Below, piece by piece: positions 43,863 to 61,694 of a DNA stretch of 64,000 nucleotides. Each line of letters opens with the position of its first letter. Position 1 is the first letter of the stretch. A program made the position numbers and the translations under genes. Origin of the DNA: Aldrovandia affinis (Eukaryota > Chordata > Actinopteri > Notacanthiformes > Halosauridae); the NCBI GenBank assembly GCA_029706075.1, contig JAINUG010000055.1, positions 3,629,885 through 3,693,884 on the forward strand, read 5' to 3'. The notes below the pieces were generated by a model. That model made no database searches. It worked only from the letters and a program-made list of their open reading frames with translations, and was not told the DNA's origin.

Positions 43863-44305
43863 AATTGACTTTCTTGGATTTGAACCCAGTTTATGTTCAT
43901 TTTTATTTTAATTATTTCATTTATTCATTCATTAATTTATTTGCATCGGGGACCATGTGGGAATTGAGTTGTGCACCCCTTCAAAAAGACCAGAGCGGGG
44001 GGCTGCTCCAAATGGGGAAGCGGAGTGCTGTTTGTCTGGCATACTTAAGCTGTATTGATCCCTGTTAAAGGGCTTTAGCCAGCCATGGTCTTGTAGCACA
44101 CCTTAAAAAAGCACTCCCGAAAACACTTCTTGGAGAGCTTCATGCCCATTTACTCGAACCTATCAGAACAATCAAATGCTGAACATTTACTTGGCAAGGC
44201 TTGGACAACGGCTACCATCATATGCCTTTCAATCTGTTGTCAGCGGTAATTGTTAGAACATGCTAGAAGTTGGAAGAAACAAACAAAAAAATCAGTAAAG
44301 GCTGA
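43863..44305. other. Unassigned non-coding stretch
   Basis: No coding or repeat structure assigned. Confidence 0.4.
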
Positions 44306-44682
44306 AAATCCATCCATCCATCCATCCATCCATTATCTAAGCCACTTATTCCTGGTCAGGGTCGCGGGGGGGGGGCTGGAGCCTATCCCAGCATGCGTTC
44401 CGGGCGAGAGGCAGGAATACACCCTGGACAGGTCGCCAATCCATCACAGGGCACACACACCATTCACTCACACACTCATACCTACGGGCAATTTAGACTC
44501 TCCAATTAGCCTAACGTGCATGTCTTTGGACTGTGGGAGGAAACCGGAGTACCCGGAGGAAACCCACGCGGACACGGGGAGAACATGCAAACTCCGCACA
44601 GAAAGGCCCCCGGCCTGGATTCGAACCCAAGACCTTCTTTCTGTGAGGCGACAGCGCTATCCACTGCACCACTGTGCCGCCA
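44306..44682 (-). mobile_element. tRNA-derived SINE with (GGAT)n end
   Basis: On the minus strand it starts with a tRNA-like head (cagtggtgcagtggatagcg, B box ggttcgaatcc). The conserved body follows (gcatgttctccccgtgtccg, then ctccggtttcctcccacagt). It ends with ataatggatggatggatgg, the simple-repeat end seen as (CATC)n on the plus strand. This body is very common in fish genomes, and the tail suggests mobilisation by an RTE-type LINE. Confidence 0.85.
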
Positions 44683-44950
44683 AGGCTGAAAATGAAAGTT
44701 AATTAAAAGCCATAACATTTCAGCAGTCTCAGAGGCCTTCCTCTGTACACTTACCAATTAATTTACACATACTGTTTGCCCTGGAAACCGCCGTGGCCAA
44801 CTGAGAAGTGACGTGTGAAGCATCTGTCCGTGAATGGCGCTATAGTAAAATAGGGATTGGTTGATCGATTGATGGCAGGTGTCTATATGCTTGTGTTAAG
44901 CTGTGAGGACTTGTATTCAGGGAGATCCATCCAAAGAATGACCTCGGCCA

Positions 44951-45327
44951 GGCCTCCCGCGTGGTCCAGTGGTTACAATGTCCGACGCTGGCCACGGAGA
45001 CCGGGGTTCAATTCCCCGTCTCGCCAAGTGTCGGCTTTGGCCGGGAGTGCCACCAGGGGCGGCGATTGGCTGTCCGCCCCAGGGGGGGAGGAAGCCGACG
45101 TGGCGTTCGCTGCGTATAAGAGTGGCCCTGTAAGTACCGGGGTTCGGTCGACGGCTTGGCGAGTGACGTCTCGGAAGAGGCGTCACTTCACCTTCGTCAC
45201 TACCGGTCGCAGGACTACGGCAGCGAACATTACTAGGGGGGGATTGACGTAAAAAAAATAGCGGGTCTAATTGGCTACCAAATTGGGAGAAAATGGGAGA
45301 AAATCAGAAACAAATTTTAAAGAGAAG
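44951..45327 (+). mobile_element. tRNA-derived SINE (family S2, full length) with 15-bp duplication
   Basis: The tRNA-Glu-like head begins ggcctcccgcgtggtccagt, with A box in tggtccagtggttac and B box ggttcaattcc. The body is shared with 15889 and 47852, and the end is caaattgggagaaaatggga with an A-rich tail. The perfect 15-bp direct repeat agaatgacctcggcc lies on both sides (44935-44949 and 45328-45342), the hallmark of target-primed insertion. Confidence 0.93.
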
Positions 45328-45499
45328 AGAATGACCTCGGCCTGGAAAAGGCTCACTCTTGCTGTAACGGGTTCGAGAGTACGCCAATCGCTGCAGCCAT
45401 GCCTATCACGGTAGAGGAGCAGCGGCAATAGTGGAGACCTTGGTTGAAATATTGCGGGCGAAAAGCAGGAGGGATGCACTCAACTCAAAAACACTTATA

Positions 45500-45770
45500 A
45501 AGTGATTGTTTAAGAGGGTGCTGGTGGGGAGCGTTTGGCTGTCCGCCCCAGGGGGAAGGGGGGAGGGTGAGAAGCGCGTAAGGGTGACTCCAGAACGTGG
45601 GTGGGTGAATTCCGTCTCGAAGGAAGCAGAGTTTGCTGCCTCGTAGAAACGAGCAGCTAATTTGTGTGGGGAGGGCAAATCTAAATAAATAGAGGGTATA
45701 ATTGGCCACTAAATTGGGAGAAAAACTGGAAAAAATCTGATTTATAATATATATATTTTTTAAACGACAG
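45500..45770 (+). mobile_element. Diverged relative of the S2 SINE
   Basis: It shares tggctgtccgccccaggg, the gtctcgaagga region and the end ccactaaattgggagaaaaa with the S2 SINEs, but about half of the body differs. The head is not clear. Confidence 0.6.
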
Positions 45771-46224
45771 TCTGCCACACGAACATTCCGGCTCTGCACG
45801 TGCGATAAACAGCAATGTAGTGAAAATATCACGCAGACGGCAACGCGGACACAGATTTGCCTAGCAACAAGAGAAAGTGAGTTTGTTTCAGACTCTGCAG
45901 GGATGAGTGGGTGGGAGTCTTCTTTACTCAAATGCCTTTACAGACGGGATGAAGACAAAAGTTTTTTTAAAAATTTAACAAAAATTTAACAATATTGTAA
46001 CATGGAATAATCAAAATCTCTGGGTATAATGAGCCTCTTATGGGTGCTCTAGGTGTGAAACGTGTTCCAGATGACAGCAGGGAAAGAAGAGTCTCACTTG
46101 CAGTAAAACCTTTCTTTGCACTGCAATGCAGCTAATGAACTCCCTGACGATAACATCTGGGATCTGCGTTAACTCTCCTGCTGTACGCACGGCTCAATAG
46201 AAAGGATTCTGTTTTCAACGATGA
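45771..46224. other. Unassigned non-coding stretch
   Basis: No coding or repeat structure assigned. Confidence 0.4.
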
Positions 46225-46580
46225 TCGTGGTACACACGCACACACACACACAGGCACACACTCACTCACACAAACACAGACACCTACAAACATGCACACA
46301 CACATGCACACACACACACACACACACAAATACACCTACAAACATGCACACCCACAGGCACAAACAGACATGCACACACACATGCACACGCACATACACA
46401 CACAAACACGCATGTGCACGTGGACATGCACACACATACACACACACACACCCACGGATGCACACACACATGCATGTGGATGCGGACATGCGCATGCATG
46501 GATACACACATATACACACACACACACGCATGTGCATGAGGACATGCACACACACGGATACACACACGCGCACACACACA
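46225..46580. repeat. CA-rich compound microsatellite
   Basis: About 355 bp of (CA)n interrupted by words such as catgcacaca and acctacaaac. Open in several frames, which is a repeat effect. Confidence 0.95.
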
Positions 46581-47851
46581 TGCAGCATCCAGGTGAAGGG
46601 CATTCCGTCTCTGTCACACGCCACCAGTGTTTTTGGTGCACTTGAAAACACGGAGTCATAAATGACCCAGATAGATCTGCTTCATTTCCCCGCCACACGT
46701 GCAACATCAATTATTCATGCAGCCGACCACCTCCTGAGCAACAGAGCCATGCACGGAACGAGTGCGCGGGCGCAGAGATAAATCACACCTTCACACGTTG
46801 GGGTTCCACTGGCTACACTATAAATACAGATGGACCCTGCTAAAGCCCCTTTGTTTAATAGCCCAGTGCGCATTCATCACGCGTTGTCGTTTTTTTCCCC
46901 CAGTAAACCACTTGCGGTTTGGCTCGCGCGTTAAAACGGACCCCTATTAATGCCATTGTTAACCCCTTTAATAGTTTCCCACTTGTGTTTGTGGTAATAT
47001 GGGCAATTGTGTTCAATATTCAGTAGTTATTTACATTTAAATTCAAATGGCGCAATGTGTCTTTTTTCCCACAAGCCCTGTCCCTTCGTTCCTTTTCGTA
47101 GTACTTCCCCACTACTTCTACTTCTCCTGTTCGTCATGCCCTGCCTCCACTCCATATTTGGTGTGAATTGATTCAGGGGGGTGGTTTGCACTGATATACT
47201 TCTTGTCTTATCTTGCACCCATTGACCTTCTGATTGACTACTGTGCGCCGTTTCCATTTTAAGGTGTTTGTGCGTCAATGCGAAATGACGCCGGTGAGGA
47301 GGGCTTGTGAGAATTGCAGCATGTTTGATCTGATAAAAACCTGTGCTGCTGCCAGAAAAATCGATGCTCCTTTGTAATAATCCCAATGACTCCTCAACAT
47401 GTTTGCCCGCAACAGGTATGCTTCGAGGCTCTGTCTCCCTTAAGCGAGCAGGTAAGTGATGTTAAACAATCCTTCATTTAATGCAGTGAAGTACAGGACA
47501 GCAATTACGGACGAGTGTACAGTAAAGATAAGACTCTCTGTTCTGTTGAGCCGCTCACTGCATGGTAATTGACTGCCCAATTAATTATGTTTACAGTACC
47601 CTTCCCCATGTCCCCCCTCCTTCCCAGTCTACTCCACAGTCAGTTCCACATCCTATTAACATACAAGAGCATGTACATTAACACTTTCCTGTCTCACTTT
47701 GAGTTTCCTGCCATGGCTGCTTGGGGCTGCGCTGAGGGAACTAATGTGAAGGGGGGATACACATAAATACTAATTCACACACACACATACACACATGTGT
47801 ACGCCCACACATTCACACTTGCATGTACTCATTCACACACACACACACACT
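46581..47851. other. Apparently unique non-coding DNA
   Basis: A 119-codon minus ORF at 47027-47386 shows no recognised domain. A short CA run lies at 47778-47850. Confidence 0.45.
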
Positions 47852-48079
47852 CCTCCGAGACGGCACTCGCCAAGCCGTCGACCGTAACCCGGTACTACAG
47901 GGCCACTCTTATGCGCAGCAAACGTCCTGTCGGCTTCCCTCTCCCTCCCTGGGGCGGACAGCCAATCGCCGGCCCTGGTGGCACTCCCGGCCAGAGCCGA
48001 CTCTGGCGAGACGGGGAATTGAACCCCAGTCTCCGTGGCCAGCGTCGGACGTTGTAACCACTGGACCACGCAGGAGGCC
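47852..48079 (-). mobile_element. tRNA-derived SINE (family S2, 3'-shortened)
   Basis: Reverse complement of the head and first part of the body of 44951-45327. The B box reads ggggaattgaacccc on the plus strand, and the head ends at the right with ccacgcaggaggcc. The gggagaaaatggg end is absent and a CA run adjoins instead. Confidence 0.85.
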
Positions 48080-48890
48080 ACGTGACCTCTTTCCTAAAAA
48101 CACAGCCCGGTCCCGGTGAGCTGATCATCTTTGGCCCTATGCACATGGAGCCTGTCCCCTCCCTGCTGCGGCCATCCATCCCCTCCCATCAGAAAGCTTG
48201 AGTTGTAACGCAGCACAGCGACACACCTGTCACCTGCCGGGTCATTCCCAGTGGTTCTCAACCTCGGTCCTGTGCACGCAGGTTTTCCTTCCAACCAATT
48301 TCATGATTAATGAATGTTGTTGAAAATATATGTTTAGGTGCCATATTTTTGTGCTGAAACGTTTTTTAACACAATGAAGGTTTGGCTCATTATCATGTGC
48401 TTTGCGTTTTCCACAAAGGGTTTAGTTTTGCAGTTTGTGTTGCACTTTCAGCGTTTTAGGATTGATTTCAGCTTTGGTCCTATCAATAAATCAAAATGAA
48501 AAATGTAACCGCTTTCAAAAGGAATCATTTTCCACTGCACATTACAGAAAATCAAAGTGTTCGTTGTCTGAACTGAACTGGTCGCGGGTGGGTTTCCCGA
48601 AAGCGTCATAGGGTTGAGTGCGTCGTGGGTTCCATCATATGATCCATCGTTAGTAGACAACAGTGACCGCACGGACGAGGCTCCTTCTCCTGGGATGGTG
48701 GAAACAGGTGTGCCTCGCTAACTCGCTAATCGCCCTCGTTACCTCATTAACTCGTTATCTCGTTAATCTCCACTTCCTCCCTGGCTAGCTACTGTCCGCA
48801 CGCCGACATTTATGCGATTCGGGTTATGTATGATCCCAGAGTCACCAGATTATGGCAGCTGCTGCTGCCTGGGAGCAGCCCAGTGTCACA
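48080..48890. other. Mostly unassigned; possible MITE piece
   Basis: 48249-48330 (ggttctcaacctcggtcctg then aggttttccttccaacca) resembles the inner end of a common fish hAT-type MITE, but ends and duplication are not visible. The remainder is unassigned. Confidence 0.35.
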
Positions 48891-49105
48891 GGCGGCAGCG
48901 TGGTATAATGGTTAGGGAACTGGGTTTGTATTGCAAAGGTTGCAGGTTCGATTCCCAGCCGGGGCACTGCCGTTGTACCCTTAAGCAAGGTACTTAACCT
49001 GAATTGCTTCAGTAAATAGCTGTATAAATGGATTATGTGTGAACAAATGTAAACTGTGTAAGTTGCTTTGCAATAGAGCCTCTGCTAAATTCCTCTATTG
49101 TAATG
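48891..49105 (+). mobile_element. tRNA-derived SINE with L2-like tail (second family)
   Basis: Head with A-box region ggtataatggttagggaact and B box ggttcgattcc, body ttaagcaaggtacttaacct, and tail taagttgctttgcaatagag, a worn version of the L2-like tail. The head and body differ from the 145-bp SINE family. Confidence 0.85.
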
Positions 49106-49139
49106 TACTGAAGGGGACATGAGACACAAAGGTTTTTTG

Positions 49140-49570
49140 ATAAGACATGCAACTCATCCAGAATGCTGCAGCCCGTCTGGTCTACAACCTTCCCAGACAC
49201 TCCCATATCGCCCCCCTGCTCACTGCCCTCCACTGGCTGCCTGTTATAGCTTGCATCAAATTCAAAACATTGGTCCTAGCATACCAGGCAGTCAAGGGAT
49301 CAGCCCCAACATACCTCCTCAAGATCTTCAAACCCTACACACCTGCCAGACCACTCCGTTCTGCTACGTCAGGACGCCTGGCACCTCCCCCCCTCCGCAC
49401 CTGTGCTTCCTGGTCACGTCTCTTGTCGGTTCTGGCTCCTCGATGGTGGAATGGCCTTCCCGTGGAAGTCAGAACAGCTGAGACCCTGGCCACCTTCAAG
49501 CGATGACTGAAGACTCACCTCTTCAGGGTGCACCTCTCCCTGTAGTCCGGTTTTGTAACTTAGGGACGTA
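49140..49570 (+). mobile_element. L2-type LINE fragment (second subfamily)
   Basis: It encodes the ORF2 C-terminus: MQLIQNAAARLVYNLPRHSH, ALHWLPVIACIKFKTLVLAY and LAPRWWNGLPVEVRTAETL, followed by a stop and LKTHLFRVHLSL. The sequence differs clearly from the L2 copies at 594, 13310 and 35795, so it belongs to another subfamily. Confidence 0.8.
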
Positions 49571-50440
49571 GCTGTTTAGTATTGCACTCATATCTACTTG
49601 TTTATGTATTGTATTAGGTTTAGGCATTATGTCGCCGATATTTTCCGCACTGATTGTTTTATTGCTGCCTTTGAATTGTGGCTACAGATTTACCTATAGG
49701 GTCCTAGTTTAACTATGTGGTTGCTCCTAGCACCTGGAATTGTACTTCCCTCATTTGTACTTTTCTGCAATCTTTATGATTTGACGCACCATATTTTGTT
49801 ACCTTTTTTGCGTACCTTTGTTAAGGAGAATGCCAGGGTGTAGACCGCGGTTACTCAAAGACTACGGGAGGTGCTGTGATCAGCCGGCTCTGGCGTGTTG
49901 AGTGTCTGTTCGAGACAGGGAGCGTGATTGCTGAGGATGGTGCGGCTCTAAAGTAAGGCCCGGGCCCAGAAGATGGGGCCCAGCTCTGCTGGGAGGGCGC
50001 AGTTTTCAGCTGAAAATGCCTGAGTACTCAGAGGGAGAGGCCTTTGAAACACTCTCCCCTGTCCAAACAATGGACTCCTCTTGGGCATCGGCTTGAGCGG
50101 TGTCTAGGGTACGGGGAACCACTGTTGGGTCTTGTGGGGGGGGTTTTCTAGCCTTTTTCTTCTTTTTTTATCTCTCTTCATTCACTCTTGACCCCCCCAA
50201 TCCCATACATAAATGAGTAAATTAAGATATTTTCTATCTATTTCCACTTTGTGCTGTGCGCTTTTCCACTGGGAGAGAGAGAAGGAGATTGAGAGGGAGA
50301 GAGAGACAGAGAGTGAGAGAGAGGGTTTGGTCTCAGGTGTAAAAGAATTACAGAATTATTATTTAAATCCTTTCATAGCACTGGCAAGAACCTCAGTGTA
50401 ACCACAGCACTAGACACATTTGCTTTTAACACAAAAGCAT
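49571..50440. other. Unassigned, possibly 3' UTR of the LINE at its left
   Basis: The first 250 bp may be the LINE's 3' UTR. A purine-rich run lies at 50270-50330. No coding signal. Confidence 0.35.
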
Positions 50441-50650
50441 ACAGGCACACACACACACACGCATGCAAGTACACACACCCACATACACAAACACACATGC
50501 ACACATACACGCACACAGACACATAAACACACAAGCACATGCCAACACACACACACATACATAAACATGCACACACATATACAGACAGACACACTCAACT
50601 ACCATAAGATTTCCCTGCTCATGTGTGTGGGTGTGTGTGTGTGTGTGTGG
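50441..50650. repeat. CA and TG microsatellites
   Basis: An interrupted (CA)n run to about 50600 is followed by (TG)n at about 50622-50648, an inverted pair of simple repeats. Confidence 0.9.
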
Positions 50651-51124
50651 ATGCATGAATGCTTGTGTGTTTCGCAATAGTTTAAATACATTTCCTGAAA
50701 CTATGACTCTTTTTCTCAAAAGTATAAACACAAAATTAAATCAGTGAAAATGTTTAGCAAAACTCTAAGACTTAGACTCTACTGAGGACTAATTAAACAC
50801 TGGTGTGATAAAGGAAAAGCATTGCTATGAAAATCTAAATGTTTCACTAATGCATTTGCAGTGTTATAAACTTACATGTGTATGTGCAGAAGCCTGTTGT
50901 AATAGATTGTTACTGTGTGAACTCAAATATAAAAGGAATACAAAAACAGTCCCAAAAAAATTACAATTATATCAAATTACAGTTTTGTATTGCACATTTC
51001 AGCATAGGAATAACAACATGAGAATACAGTAGGTCTGTACAGGAAGACCATTTATGTAAAGGGAAAAAAATACTTTTCTTGTCTCTCATCTCTGTCAGGC
51101 CAGGCTAATGATTGACGACAATGT
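50651..51124. other. Unassigned AT-rich stretch
   Basis: No coding or repeat structure assigned. Confidence 0.4.
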
Positions 51125-51611
51125 CATATTGAAATACTATGATTTTGTCATTAATAATTAAACATTGGATTTTCATCTGTCGAATGGCATTGTTTTGTAG
51201 CACCATATTGATGGCAGCCGTCTCTTGCTCTGCTGTGAAGAGATGTTGTCTTCCACCACCAGCTGGTCATCTTCTTCTGAAAAAGAAACTGTGTTACAGT
51301 ATACTGTATTGACAAAATAGGAATAGCCTAAAACTCCCATGTTTCATGCATGATACATATTGGTACTGTGGTTCACTTGCAGTAGTTTATCATATTCTAC
51401 AGTAATCACTGAGTATTGTATTGTAATGTAGTACTAAAGACACGAACAGTAAAGAAACAAGTTGAGATTACTCCAATGTTCACAGTACTTACCTATTCTC
51501 AGTTGTGAGGGTCCGGATCACAGATGCAGCAGTGAGGGAGTTCAGGCTTGGCTGCACCCTTTGCCCAGTCTCCCTCGAGTTTAAACCATGCTTGACAACA
51601 TTGTCAACCAA
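51125..51611 (-). pseudogene. IS630/Tc1-like transposase relic with an intron
   Basis: The exon at about 51611-51493 encodes VDNVVKHGLNSRETGQRVQP, a helix-turn-helix typical of fish IS630-like transposases. It ends gagaatag at a canonical donor gtaagt. The intron (51492-51277, 216 bp) ends with a pyrimidine run and cag. The next exon (51276 to about 51125) continues with GGGRQHLFTAEQETAAINMV and LQNNAI, the expected following segment. An in-frame TGA stands near the start of the second exon, where Arg (CGA) would fit. The catalytic domain is missing. DNA-binding half of a dead transposase, not a host gene. Confidence 0.7.
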
Positions 51612-57917
<6,306 letters not shown>

Positions 57918-57939
57918 TATATATATATATATATATATA

Positions 57940-59288
57940 CAGCTCTGGAAAAAATGTAGAGACCACTGCAAAATGATCAGTTTTTCTGGTATTACTATTT
58001 ATAGGTATGTGTTTGAGTAAAAATGAACATTTTTGTTTTATTCTATAAACTACTGACAACATTTCCAAATAAAAATATTGTCATTTAGAGCATTTATTTG
58101 CAGAAAATGACAACTGGTCAAAATAACAAAAAAGATGCAGTGCTTTCAGACCTTTAATAATGCAAATTTTTAAACAACACAATACTAATGTTTTAACTTA
58201 GGAAGAGTTCAGAAATCAATATTTGGTGGAATAACCCTGATTTGCACATCACAGCTTTCATGCTTCTTGGCATGCTCTCCACCTGTCTTTCACATTGCTG
58301 TTGAGTGACTTTATGCCACTCCTGGCGCAAAAATTCAAGCAGCTCAGCTTTGTTTGATGGCTTGTGACCATCTATCTTCCTCTTGATCACATTCCAGAGG
58401 TTTTCAATGGGGTTCAGGTCTGGAGATTAGGCTGGCCATGACAGGGTCTTGATCTGGTGCTCCTCCATCCACACCTTGATTGACCTGGCTGTGTGGCATT
58501 GAGCATTGTCATGTTGGAAAAACCAATCCTCAGAGTTGGGAAACATTGTCAGAGCAGAAGGAAGCAAGTTTTCTTCCAGGATAACCTTGTACGTGGCTTG
58601 ATTCATGTGTCCTTCACAAAGACAAATCTGCCCGATTCCAGCCTTAGTGAAGCACCCCCAGATCATCACCGATCCTCCACCAAATTTCACAGTGGGTGCG
58701 AGACACTGTGGCTTGTAGGTCTCTCCAGGTCTCCGTCTAACCATTAGATGACCAGGTGTTGGGCAAAGCTGAAAATTGGACTCATCAGAGAAGATTACCT
58801 TACTCCAATCCTCTACGGTCCAATCCTTGTGGTCTTTTGCAAACCTCAGCCTAGCTCTTCTTTGCTTCTCATTGATGAAGGGCTTTTTTCGAGCTTTGCA
58901 CAACTTCAGCCCTGCCCCTAGGAGCCTGTTTCGAACTGTCCTCGCCGTGCACTTCACCCCAGCTGCCGTTTGCCATTATTTTTGTAGGTCACTTGATGTC
59001 ATCCTATGGTTGTTGAGTGACATTCGAATGAGTTGGTGGTCATCCCGGTCAGTAGAGAGTCGTTTTCGCCCTCTGCCGGTCTGTAGCTTTGTTGTCCCCA
59101 ATGTCTGCTGCTTGACCTTGTTCTTATGAACCGCCATCTTTGAAATTTTAAGGATAGAAGCAACCTTACGCTCACTGTATCCCTCTGCCAGTAAAGCCAG
59201 AACTGAACCCTTCTTTTCCTCACTCAAAACTTTTCTTTTCAACCCTTTTGGCATGGTCAATAGTTATTTTTTGATTCCAATTATGGCT
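57940..59288 (-). mobile_element. Tc1/mariner element, right end missing
   Basis: The left end cagctctggaaaaaatgtag is the terminal repeat of a widespread fish Tc1 family and is bordered by a TA run. The transposase (minus strand) is almost complete. At about 59288 the family sequence stops abruptly, before the second terminal repeat, and unrelated sequence begins. The missing end means this copy cannot be mobilised. Confidence 0.88.
58193..59260 (-). pseudogene. Tc1 transposase, nearly complete, two stops
   Basis: From MTMPKGLKRKVLSEEKKGSV the frame runs through the paired-type DNA-binding domain (LLAEGYSERKVASILKISKM, and a GRGRKR hook) and the catalytic domain: first Asp in VIFSDESNFQL, GGGSVMIWGCF, second Asp in FQHDNAQCHTA, and Glu 34 residues later in SPDLNPIENLW. 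It ends near SGLFHQILISELFLS. In-frame TAA codons interrupt it after DLQK (58976-58978, where Lys fits) and after LSWPA (near 58428, where Gln fits). About 355 codons in total with no frameshift seen, so only these two changes and the lost terminal repeat mark it as dead. Confidence 0.9.
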
Positions 59289-60724
59289 GTCATGGGGACT
59301 CCCCCACCTCAGTCGAGCGACTGAAAAGCCGCAAGATCGGGGTGGTGAAGCTGGAGGGGAAGAAGCTGGAGTGGCCGGAGTCCAGTGAGGACACCGCCCT
59401 ATAGCCTGGTGCAGGGGGGAGAAGGCTCTAGCCCTGAGGGCTGGTTGAAGCCAAAGGGTAGAGTGCTTCGTAACCCAGTGCGTCCAAGACCGAATGGGCT
59501 CGGGCCACATTCTGGTGGTGGAGGAGTGTGGAGGACATTGGTCTCGGCCACGTGGGAGTGGCATGGTTGCCTGTGTTGTATTTGTTGAGGAGGCCTTTGG
59601 AGCAGGTAAACTTTCCGGGGGCAGGTTTGGCACTCTCACAGGGTGTGAGAGTGAACTGTCTCCCGGAAGGTTGCTCCAAAGGCTATAGTTGATTTAATAT
59701 TTATTTAATTGGTGTCAATCAGTCAATTGATATGGAAGTCAATTGGCTGATTGGGTGTCTGTGTGAGAATGTGAGTGAGTGATGGATAGATGGGAGATTG
59801 CCTCATGAGTCCCACCTGAGCCAGGCAGAAAGTGAGCCTATTTAAGAGCAGGTGGGGCGAGTCAGTTAGTCTTTTGTCTTTGTCTTGATGCGTGTGTTCA
59901 TTGAGAGTTAGTCTTGTGTTGTCATTGTTCTGAGTGTGCACGTGTACGCGTATGGTATCGTGTTGTGTTGTATTGTGGAATGTTGGATGTTGGATGTGGA
60001 ATGTTGGATGTTGGAGGTTGGATGTTGGATGTGGAATGTTGGATGTTGGATGTGTGATGGTTTGATGTTTGTTGAGTTGTGTGCGTTTGTCGAAAGTGAC
60101 TGAGTAGAGTGCTTCTTGTGTGTGTGGGAAAGAGGGAGAGGGGGCGCACTAAGAGTGTCCGCCTCTCTCCCTCGGTATGAACGTGATAGAGAGCGAGAGG
60201 GCGCCCTGAAAGAGGGTCCGCCTCTCGCCTCACGCCCTCGCCCTGTGATTGAAAGAGAACTCGCACTCGGGCAGTGGAGAGTGCTTCTGTGCAACAGCCC
60301 GAGAACTCTCACTGGAAGAGTGGAGAGTGTCTCGGGGCTGGTTGCCAGAAAATTCTCACTGTGGGGAGTGGCAAGTGTCTCTGTCACTCTGTCACTCAAG
60401 GTCACTGGATATGTGTGTGCCTGGGAGGTTCCAGGGGAACTCCGGAAGAAGAGGCGCGGTGTCCGGTAAGTTATGATTATTTTAGTTTGTTATTTTAGTT
60501 CGTTGTTTTTACTCGAAAGCTTCACGGCGAGTAGGGTGAAGATTTTGTGTTTGTGTTTGTGTTGGTGTTTGTTCTATGTTAACCTGCTACTCCCACTGTC
60601 TCTTCCCCATGTCTGGGGGGAGAGACAGAAATGTTTTATATAAATCCGGTCCGTAGACCGACGAACTCCACTCCATCTCCTGGCTGCTCTGTTCCCATCC
60701 AGGGTTTGTCACGTGGCGTCTGAC
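59289..60724. mobile_element. Possible LTR-element fossil, 3' part
   Basis: 59290-59690 is GC-rich with the traces of a worn coding region. At about 59740-60720 lies an LTR-like block with a TATA-like cctatttaagagcag (59838) and an end tctgacaca. A minisatellite of ggatgttggatgtggaatgt type (59985-60065) sits inside it. No second LTR or target duplication was found. Family unknown, broken. Confidence 0.35.
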
Positions 60725-61694
60725 ACAGGGTTGGAAAAGTGATCAGTCCCCTGATTTAATACTTTGTAGAGGCACCTTTTGCTTTAATTACAGCCATCAG
60801 TCTGTTTGGATATGTCTCTACCAGCTTTGCGCACCTAGATTGGGCAATATTTGTCAGTTCAGTCAAATTCCGTGGTGAGCGGCGATGGACTGCACTCTTC
60901 AAGTCCATCCACAGATGTTCTATCGGATTTAGGTCAGGGCTCTGACTAGGCCACTCGAGGACATTCACCTTCCTGTCCTTTAGCCACTGCGTTGTTTTTT
61001 TGGTGGTGTGTTTTGGGTCGTTGTCGTGCTGGAAGGTGAACCACCTGCCCATCTTCAACTGTCTAGCAGAGGACCGCAGGTTTTCCTCAAGAATTTGGGT
61101 GTACTTGGCAGCATCCATATTCCCTTCAATCCTGACCAATTGCCCAGTCCCCGCTGAAGAGAAACACCCCCACAACAAGCTTGTAGATTGTTGTCACATG
61201 CACAGATCGCCCCAATCTCTGCCATTAAGACTTGTAACTCCTTCAAGGTTGCCATTGGCCTCTTGGTAGCTTCCTTGATCAATCTTTTCCTGGCTCGTTC
61301 ATCCAGTTTGGAGGGACGGCCCGATCTTGGCAAGGGTGGGTGGTGCCATATGCCTTCCACTTCTTAATAATACTCTGAACGGTACACAGAGGGATAGTTA
61401 AAGCCTTTGAAATCTTTTTATATCCTTCTCCTAACTTGTGCCTATCCACAACTTTATCCCGGAGTCCTTTTGAAAGCACCTTTCCAGCCATGGTGAATTC
61501 TTTGCGTTACCATGCACTACTAGGAGTGGAATCCTCAAGGAACAGGTGATTTTATTGTGAAATAATCAAAACCACTACAATTGATGTCAGGTGGAGGCCA
61601 ATTAGCTTGGTGTGTGATCTGGAAGGTGATTGGTTATACCTGAGCAAGTTTATAATGGTTATTCTAAGGGGACTGATCACTTTTCCAACCCTGT
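60725..61694 (-). mobile_element. Tc1/mariner element, internally deleted
   Basis: The left end acagggttggaaaagtgatc and the right end are perfect inverted repeats over about 28 bp. TA is preserved on the right side. About 970 bp long. Confidence 0.92.
60756..61491 (-). pseudogene. Tc1 transposase lacking its middle
   Basis: The start is intact: MAGKVLSKGLRDKVVDRHKLG and the first helix-turn-helix (61491-61280). After a frameshift the second DNA-binding half follows (RSGRPSKLDERARKRLI, to about 61190). Then roughly 100 codons are missing, including the first catalytic Asp, and the frame resumes at MLWGCFSSAGTGQLVRIEG (61178). The second Asp (FQHDNDPKHTT) and the Glu 34 residues later (SPDLNPIEHLW) are present, and the C-terminus runs to 60756. 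The transposase is dead, but the perfect ends could still be used in trans. Confidence 0.88.

Noticed and set aside
47027-47386. 119-codon minus-strand ORF as a host gene
   Set aside because: No recognised motif and no exon context.
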